The position numbers and the translations under genes are program-made. From NCBI GenBank assembly GCA_021828575.1, contig JAJZEL010000188.1:1-12121 (forward strand): DNA of 12,121 nucleotides. The letters are read 5' to 3'. This document shows, piece by piece, positions 6,681 to 12,121 of the stretch. The notes below the pieces were generated by a model that saw nothing but the letters and a program-made list of their open reading frames with translations, had not been told where the DNA came from and did not search any database. The stretch is from Pseudomonadota bacterium (GTDB taxonomy: Bacteria > Pseudomonadota > Gammaproteobacteria > Burkholderiales > Ferrovaceae). Every line of letters starts with the position of its first letter. Position 1 is the first letter of the stretch.

Positions 6681-6738
6681 AAGCGGACAAAGCAAGCAAT
6701 CTCTCGAACTTTCCGTTTTGTGTAGTAAAGCGGACAAA
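6681..6738. repeat. 11-bp direct repeat AAGCGGACAAA
   Basis: Two exact copies at 6681-6691 and 6728-6738, 47 bp apart, both between the small ORF and the stop of the STAND gene. A GGCCG / CGGCC inverted repeat (6666-6680) sits next to the first copy. Meaning unknown; possibly a local duplication scar. Confidence 0.5.
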
Positions 6739-6739
6739 A

Positions 6740-9700
6740 TCATCGCACAACTTTACTCAACCAGATAGTTTCGATCTTTCCATTCCCGCCCAAATATGCC
6801 AAGCCGTGGTAATCAGCCCATACATAATTGGAATCGGAGCCAGAAATGCTCAGGTTCTGGAAAGCTCTTCGCTCTCCGCGCAGCCACCAGATCAAGGCGT
6901 AACCCGACTCGGCAAGTAATGGCTGCAAGCCTTCCAATCGGGCAAACAGTGCGTCTTCATCATGTACCCAGCCTGCCAGGCCAAACGCCACTTGACCTTG
7001 ATGGCACACAACCCCTCGGTGCAAATCCAGTTCAAGCCCCCATTCTTGAAATAGTGACGGCAGGGGAAGTTTGATGGGGGCGTGGTCGTCGCGCCGGTCG
7101 GGATGCCCACACTTGCCGACCAGTTCACGCCAAGGCACTGGTAGCCAGACGCGCCAGCGATCTGTACTAGGTTCACAAAAGCCTTCATCCCAGTCAGGCT
7201 GCAAATTGGGCCACTGCGCTATCGGGAGATGCCAATCGTTAGCAACATTTACCCGGCCAAACCCTGCCATGCGTTCTTGTGCGTCCGGCCTTTCTATTGC
7301 TTGAAACAGACTTGGTAAATCGCTGGCATGAATCAGCAGGGGGGTGATTTGCCACCAAATGTCAGCCCGAAACTTATGACCCAGCCCCCATTGACCGGGA
7401 GCGAAGCTGCTTTCCCAGATATGTTCGCTGTCAATTCGTAGCCAGGTTCCATCTCCCCACTCCTTGGGTAAGTCCGAGGCATACGCAACAATATCTGCCG
7501 GGGGTAAGTCGCAAGAAGTGGAATCTATCCACCTCTTCATGTCCTTCATATCAGGAAGCGACCAAGCGGGTAGCCCGGGTAGGCGCCAGAACTTTTCATC
7601 CGATTTGTTTTTTGATGTAACGTCCTGAAGCCAACGAGCGGGATCATGCAGGCGAACCCCACTGACTTGGTCTGGCGTGTCATAGCTGCGCGGCTCCCTG
7701 TTCCAGTCCGGCTGCATTGCGTAATTGTCGGACAGGAAGGCCAGCAATGTATGCCAGCTTATCCACTGGTATTTTTTGCCAATGCGCTCAGTGCGCATTT
7801 CGCCATCACTGCGGCCATGATCGCGAGTGTAGTGGCCCGTATCGAAACTCTCGAAACGTTCTGCTGTCCAGCCAAGATTCCGGCAATTCCAGGCGACAAA
7901 GCACCCTGCCAACGTCAGATCGAATACTCCCTTGAGCGGACGAACAGGCAGTATGGGATCCGATTTGTGAAATGGTCTGGCAACTTCGGCTAATTCGGGT
8001 AAGGGCGTAGAGCTAAAATCAAGCGATGCAGAATTGCCGCCCATGATGTACCGGTAGAAATCGCCCCAATCGTTCGTGGACAAGATGATTCTTGAGTAGC
8101 CCTTGGAGCTATCCAGCACCTCAAGCTCTTTGGTGCTTGGCACTTGATCGAGCGCAAGCTGACTCCGATATGGCGGTCGAACCACGCTCAAATTCACATC
8201 CGGTAACCAGCCCTGGCGATGTGCCTCTTCCACGATACGCCGCGCATAATGACGCAAGGTGATGTGGCACCAGCGGGTGTTGCCATCCGGATACTGGCTG
8301 TCATAAACCTGCTGTGCCGCCCATCCAGCGGCCTCCGGGTTGCTGCTATCCAGCAGCACACCCCACACCGCCACCAGTACACTTTCAAGAACGTAGGGAT
8401 CGTTGACAGCCAGAAAATTTGGCAAGAACTTTTTCAGAGCCACAGGACATGCAACCAGCAATCGCGTCAGTCCCTTGATGGCGGCATGGCGCAAGGGGTT
8501 GTTGGAAGTTGCACATGTCCATGCCAGCAGTTGTGCCGCTGGTAGAGCAACTTCCTCATGGATGCCACGCAGTTGCGAATCGCGCGCCCATTTCACCAAT
8601 TGGTCGAGAGTCGAGGAATCATTGGGCCACATGGGAGCAATTTTAATTGACCAGATGGCATCGCGCGCGCCGGGGCTTTCTTGCTCAAGCAGGCGCGAAT
8701 GAATGATGTGCTCCATCGCAAACGGATGGCCGGGGATGAGGGCAAAACGGATCAATTCGTCCAGCCCATTCGCCCCGGCCCTTTCTTTCCATAGCGCATA
8801 CAGCGTGTCCGGGTCAGTGCCAAACTCATCCGGTTTGCTGCGCCAGCGCAGGCTGTCAGTAAAAGCGTTGTCCAGCTCCCATAACGGAAAATCCCTGTGC
8901 TCCGCATTTCCTTGAACCAGCGTTGGGAATTCAGCTCCCACCTGGCTTGGCGCAGCCAAGCACAAGGCTTCCAGCAATCCTGACCGACGGTAATAAAGCG
9001 GATGATCCATCCATTCAGGGGACACCAGCGGGAATAGCACTCCATCGCTGGCAAGTGCCGCCGCCAATGCGGCCCGCTTCTCCTCTTTGCTGCCCATGCT
9101 ATGGAACAGGTTTGCAAGCAGGCGATCAGCCAGGAAAGTATCCGACAGCCGCTCGAAGCCAAACTCCACGATTTCATCGTCACCATCAAGCCGATCTATC
9201 AGCGCGCCCGACGAGCAGAGAAAGCTTATGACGTTCTCATTCCCGGCAGTCTGGCGAGCGATGTCGTCAGCCTGCTGCCGAGGCAAAACAAACAGTCCGG
9301 TATCCAGCATGGCTTGCGCGAGCTTGCTCAAGGTTCGGCGTATAGGGGCGTTACGAGAGGCATCGCTCAATACCGCCTTGTCCAATGCTTCCCGCTCCAG
9401 ATACCCTATCCACGCCTCCCACACCTCCAGCCATGAAGGCAGCCAATGATGGAACTGCCTGCCTTTCAGGCTCTTGGCGAGTAACTGCACATACAGCGGA
9501 TTGCTGAATTCCCCCAGCGGCGGAGCAACAGGAGCCTTGATCCCAAAGAACTCAAAATAGCGCATGATCGCATCCGGCTCGATACCCACAAAACCCGGAT
9601 GTTCCCACTCCACCCAAAGGGACCCACTTTCCTCCGCCACTTCCGGCAATGTGTGCTTGAGGTAATCCGAACGAACGGAAACGACCAACGTCAGATGGGG

Positions 9701-11080
9701 CCGTCGGGTAATTTCATGCAGCATGCCCAGCAGTTCGGTTCGCCAGCGGTAACGGTTTGGCGTTTCGTTCAATGCGTCAATGAACAGAAGCGCCCGTTGA
9801 TTTATGTTGGCTGCCTCGTTCTCAAGTTTGTCCAGGAGTTGGTCGGTTGTGCCCCGCCATTCAAGTTTGGCGTGAATGGCAGACCACAGGTCGCCGCTTG
9901 AACTCAGGGTCTGCCCCAGAACGCCAATGGCGATACCACCTGCTTCCAATGTGCGATTGATCTCATACACCAGCGTGTGAGTCTTGCCTTGTCCGGCAGG
10001 GCCAGCCAGAAGCAACACGCGCTTGTGCGCTACTTTGGCATAACGCTTCAGCAAGTCGGCTGCTCCCCTGGCGTTAATTGCCGCTTGCCTCAGGTGGTGA
10101 CTCCTGTATCCATGCTCGTCAATTTTCTTGTCTTGTTCTTTTTCTTTATCATGCAGCTCAAGCTCGCCCCATGCCTTGCTTTCGATGCCATTCAGCGTAC
10201 TCAGAATGAAATCGAAGTCTGGTGTCCCTCGCCAATTAACATCAATTCTCATACTCTCGGCAATGCGCTCCATCTCCTCTCGTTCGCCCACGAACGCAAT
10301 ATCCCGGTCGATTTCTTTCCATACGTCAGCTAATACCTCATCCATGTTTTTGACCGCTGCCCGCCGAGTCAGAAGCCAGTCAAACACCGCGCCAATGTCG
10401 GTCTCCATGTGTGCATCGCCTGTATAACGTGGGCCTGCATCTTTTGTAAGAATGGCTGCCCGACTCCTGAGCCAACTCTCAAAAGGCTGTTTTGCTCCCG
10501 GCTGGTACTGGCGGAGCAATGTGCGCAAATGGCCTTCAAGCTTTCCTGTGATGTCAGCCAGTTCGGAATACCCAATAACCGAGCCTGTCCACTGGCCATG
10601 CTCCTTGTAAGGCGGTTGATCGAAGAAGGCCTGCAGCTTCTGGTGCTGCTCAATATCTGGGCAAGGAGAGTTTTCCGGGATATTTCGGCGATAGATCAAA
10701 ATGGCAGGGCTGCTTGAGCCGCGCCGCCTTGCATTCCAAGCCCGATGAAATTCGTATTCGCTTCCGGACAAAAATGGAGTGCCGTCTACCTTCCTGAATT
10801 CATTGGTTGGCAGAGGGGTGCCTAGCCTGCAACGGAATATGCCGACGAACACATCGCAATCTTCCGGCAGGGCAAGATGTCTATTCACTGACTCTTGCGG
10901 TGAGGATAGCGCTTCAAGAGGAATGCCTGCGCCCCAGTCCCATGCGACCACCTCAATGTGAGTGAAGGATGAAACTAGGGGGTCAGAATTCAGGCGATAT
11001 GCAATCTCATGTACAACGTTTCGTTCTTCAGTGCAATCACCTGGAGACGATAAGAAAATTTTGAAATTGTACATACACAT
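6740..11080 (-). CDS. STAND P-loop NTPase with N-terminal DUF4062-like domain, candidate Avs-type antiviral sensor
   Basis: A 1446-aa multidomain protein. (1) Residues 4-135 form a DUF4062-like, probably TIR-like, domain: FKIFLSSPGDCTEER (6-20), DVFVGIFRCRLGTPLP (76-91), SGSEYEFHRAW (105-115) and AILIYRR (126-132). (2) Residues about 240-340 are a charged helical linker. (3) The STAND NTPase core has Walker A GPAGQGKT (360-367), Walker B LLFIDALNE (431-439, D435), a sensor-like strand VVSVRSDY (466-473) and a winged-helix-type segment EFGFERLSDTFLADRLL (639-655). (4) A long C-terminal half contains helical, HEAT/TPR-like stretches (for example 845-905), ERIGKKYQWISWHTLLAF (1098-1115), VRLHDPARWL (1142-1151) and YALIWWLRGERR (1394-1405). 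The DALNE Walker B, FERLSD segment and ERIGKKYQW block match what I recall of large antiviral STAND (Avs/AVAST) proteins. In those, the C-terminus senses a phage protein, the NTPase oligomerises, and the N-terminus acts as effector. ATG at 11080 or 11074; no clear Shine-Dalgarno. Intact frame amid decayed neighbours. Confidence 0.88.
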   Translation of the reverse strand: MCMYNFKIFLSSPGDCTEERNVVHEIAYRLNSDPLVSSFTHIEVVAWDWGAGIPLEALSSPQESVNRHLALPEDCDVFVGIFRCRLGTPLPTNEFRKVDGTPFLSGSEYEFHRAWNARRRGSSSPAILIYRRNIPENSPCPDIEQHQKLQAFFDQPPYKEHGQWTGSVIGYSELADITGKLEGHLRTLLRQYQPGAKQPFESWLRSRAAILTKDAGPRYTGDAHMETDIGAVFDWLLTRRAAVKNMDEVLADVWKEIDRDIAFVGEREEMERIAESMRIDVNWRGTPDFDFILSTLNGIESKAWGELELHDKEKEQDKKIDEHGYRSHHLRQAAINARGAADLLKRYAKVAHKRVLLLAGPAGQGKTHTLVYEINRTLEAGGIAIGVLGQTLSSSGDLWSAIHAKLEWRGTTDQLLDKLENEAANINQRALLFIDALNETPNRYRWRTELLGMLHEITRRPHLTLVVSVRSDYLKHTLPEVAEESGSLWVEWEHPGFVGIEPDAIMRYFEFFGIKAPVAPPLGEFSNPLYVQLLAKSLKGRQFHHWLPSWLEVWEAWIGYLEREALDKAVLSDASRNAPIRRTLSKLAQAMLDTGLFVLPRQQADDIARQTAGNENVISFLCSSGALIDRLDGDDEIVEFGFERLSDTFLADRLLANLFHSMGSKEEKRAALAAALASDGVLFPLVSPEWMDHPLYYRRSGLLEALCLAAPSQVGAEFPTLVQGNAEHRDFPLWELDNAFTDSLRWRSKPDEFGTDPDTLYALWKERAGANGLDELIRFALIPGHPFAMEHIIHSRLLEQESPGARDAIWSIKIAPMWPNDSSTLDQLVKWARDSQLRGIHEEVALPAAQLLAWTCATSNNPLRHAAIKGLTRLLVACPVALKKFLPNFLAVNDPYVLESVLVAVWGVLLDSSNPEAAGWAAQQVYDSQYPDGNTRWCHITLRHYARRIVEEAHRQGWLPDVNLSVVRPPYRSQLALDQVPSTKELEVLDSSKGYSRIILSTNDWGDFYRYIMGGNSASLDFSSTPLPELAEVARPFHKSDPILPVRPLKGVFDLTLAGCFVAWNCRNLGWTAERFESFDTGHYTRDHGRSDGEMRTERIGKKYQWISWHTLLAFLSDNYAMQPDWNREPRSYDTPDQVSGVRLHDPARWLQDVTSKNKSDEKFWRLPGLPAWSLPDMKDMKRWIDSTSCDLPPADIVAYASDLPKEWGDGTWLRIDSEHIWESSFAPGQWGLGHKFRADIWWQITPLLIHASDLPSLFQAIERPDAQERMAGFGRVNVANDWHLPIAQWPNLQPDWDEGFCEPSTDRWRVWLPVPWRELVGKCGHPDRRDDHAPIKLPLPSLFQEWGLELDLHRGVVCHQGQVAFGLAGWVHDEDALFARLEGLQPLLAESGYALIWWLRGERRAFQNLSISGSDSNYVWADYHGLAYLGGNGKIETIWLSKVVR

Positions 11081-11106
11081 GTCATCAGTTAGACCATGTC
11101 ATACAT

Positions 11107-11112
11107 CTTATA
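11107..11112 (-). promoter_or_regulatory. -10-like element upstream of the STAND gene
   Basis: TATAAG on the minus strand, 26 nt before the ATG, would give a very short leader. No acceptable -35 lies 16-18 nt upstream. The whole 11081-11200 stretch is AT-rich compared with the gene, so chance matches are likely. Confidence 0.22.
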
Positions 11113-11195
11113 GCGCTACCAAAACTATTTCTACGTGAAGACAAGCCTATTGATCCATATAGTATGGTGGTAACACTATTTTTGAGTCCGTAAAA

Positions 11196-11999
11196 TCATG
11201 AAAGCCTGCTTTGTGCTGCATTTTGGAAGAAATGCAGTCGGACTAGTAATGACAGCCGAGGGCCTGTCGGTGAGTGGACCTTCACCAAGTTCGGGAATTT
11301 GTTCTTCGCTGCGCCGCAGGCGATTTGCAGCAGCGTCTGCCGCTTCTCGCGGAAATCCGCCGTCGCGCGGAATTCTTCCGGAACGCGCAATTGCAGGAGT
11401 ACGTAGCCGACATTCGGTTCGAACGAGGGCAGGAAAGTCACCTGGCGCGTGAACGAACCAGTATCCGGGAAGCGATCGACGGCACTGAGCATCTTCTCGG
11501 ATAGGCCCCGGCGCATGAAGCGCGGCTCCTTGACCATTTCGAAGATCGCACTCTCGCCGCACGTTATTTTGGAGTTACCGCCGAGCGTCCCATCTAGGCT
11601 ATTCTGGCAGCTCCGCTGGATCAACTGGTCCAAGAAGTATGAGATGTGGTTTTCGTTCTTGGTGTTCTTGTAGACTTCTGTCTACACAAAATCGCGCCAT
11701 TCGCCCTCGCCGATCATCACGCCGTTGACCTTTCCACTGTCCTTGCCCTTCGGCCCGATGACATGGCGCTTGGTCTCGGTGTCGTAGTTCACGAAATAGT
11801 GGCCTAGGAGGTCTTCCTCGCCACAATAGCTCAGATAGTCGAAGGCAGCGGCGGCGCGGACCTTCTCGTCGAGGTAGGTTGAGAAGTCGCTGACCGTATC
11901 CAGCTCGCTCAGCACAATTGGCATGTTGTGGCTATCGAGGACATGAACCGGTTTGTGCCTATCGATCTCGATATGGAATGGACTTGTTGGGCCTCCATG
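11196..11999 (-). pseudogene. Decayed conserved hypothetical gene, truncated at both ends with an in-frame amber codon
   Basis: One continuous minus-strand frame contains coding sequence broken only by TAG at 11682-11684. Before the stop it reads GGPTSPFHIEIDRHKP, then VHVLDSHNMPIVLSELD, FDYLSYCGEEDLLGHYFVNYD and VNGVMIGEGEWRDFV. After it: TEVYKNTKNENHISYFLDQL, IQRSCQNSLDGTLGGNS, EPRFMRRGLSEKMLSAVDRF, VTFLPSFEPNVGYVLLQLRV and IACGAAKNKFPNLVKV. The even quality on both sides shows one ancestral protein. At its 5' end the frame is closed by TGA (about 12006) with no start, and homology-like sequence ends near 11999. At its 3' end the character changes after PNLVKV (about 11275) to unlikely residues until TGA at 11196. 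I recognise it only as resembling a conserved hypothetical protein of about 300-400 aa. It lies upstream of the STAND gene in the same orientation and is not needed for it. Confidence 0.75.
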
Positions 12000-12000
12000 C

Positions 12001-12121
12001 TGTCAGGCGGCACGTTCTGTTTCGTCCCTTCAGGTTTTTTTCGGGGTGATTCGGCGACCCAATGAATGGCCGATGGGGTGGGTTTCAGTAAAACCCGGTT
12101 TTGCCTGTTGATCTCCTAATT
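12001..12121. mobile_element. Possible insertion-sequence end flush with the pseudogene truncation
   Basis: The pseudogene's coding character stops within a few bases of 12000, and from 12001 the sequence reads TGTCAGGCGGCACGTTCTG, then TTTCGTCCC. This is non-coding, and it ends at the window edge with a purine-poor stretch. IS21-type elements begin with TGT and have comparable G-rich, T-rich ends. No transposase, second end or target duplication is visible, so this is a guess from position and the terminal TGT. Confidence 0.25.

Noticed and set aside
3837..11684. Two in-frame TAG codons inside otherwise continuous genes, suggesting amber recoding
   Set aside because: The flavoprotein gene ends properly in TAG at 6061-6063 with no coding sequence beyond it, and one of the two interrupted genes is clearly decayed. 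Independent nonsense changes are simpler.
1..12121. CRISPR array, rRNA, riboswitch or complete transposase
   Set aside because: No regularly spaced repeats of 24-40 nt, no rRNA-like sequence, no recognisable aptamer and no full transposase frame were seen on either strand.

Overview
The window looks like a piece of a beta- or gammaproteobacterial chromosome. YaeQ is largely a proteobacterial family, base composition is moderate to GC-rich, and Shine-Dalgarno sites are of the GGAGG type. I cannot name the species. It splits into an ordinary housekeeping/accessory half (1-6063) and a foreign-looking half (about 6100-12121).

Left half. A minus-strand pair encodes an OxlT-like MFS transporter followed 15 nt later by a gamma-glutamyltransferase-family hydrolase that runs off the left edge. 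Upstream of these, also on the minus strand, lie a DUF1275/YoaK-type membrane protein, a small two-helix membrane protein, and a YbjQ-family gene cut by an in-frame amber codon. The start of the small membrane gene overlaps the original end of the YbjQ frame (ATGA). YaeQ (minus) and an HI0933/YhiN-type flavoprotein (plus) are divergently transcribed from a 122-nt spacer.

Right half. From 6064 to about 6457 there is an AT-rich stretch without a gene. It contains a strong minus-strand intrinsic terminator, a GTTACCC direct-repeat pair, a small palindrome and a fragment resembling the 3' half of a tRNA. Together these look like the relic of an integrative-element attachment region. Next come an easily missed 47-53 codon minus-strand ORF and a 1446-aa minus-strand STAND P-loop NTPase. 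The NTPase has an N-terminal DUF4062-like (probably TIR-like) domain, Walker A and B motifs, a winged-helix-like segment and a very long C-terminal region. This is the architecture of antiviral STAND (Avs/AVAST-like) immune sensors. Beyond it is a decayed conserved gene with an in-frame amber codon and both ends missing. Its 5' truncation abuts a sequence that may be an insertion-sequence end at 12001.

Taken together, the right half reads as a decayed genomic island carrying one intact candidate defence gene. The DUF4062-STAND protein, possibly with its small downstream partner, is the best candidate for a poorly described system.
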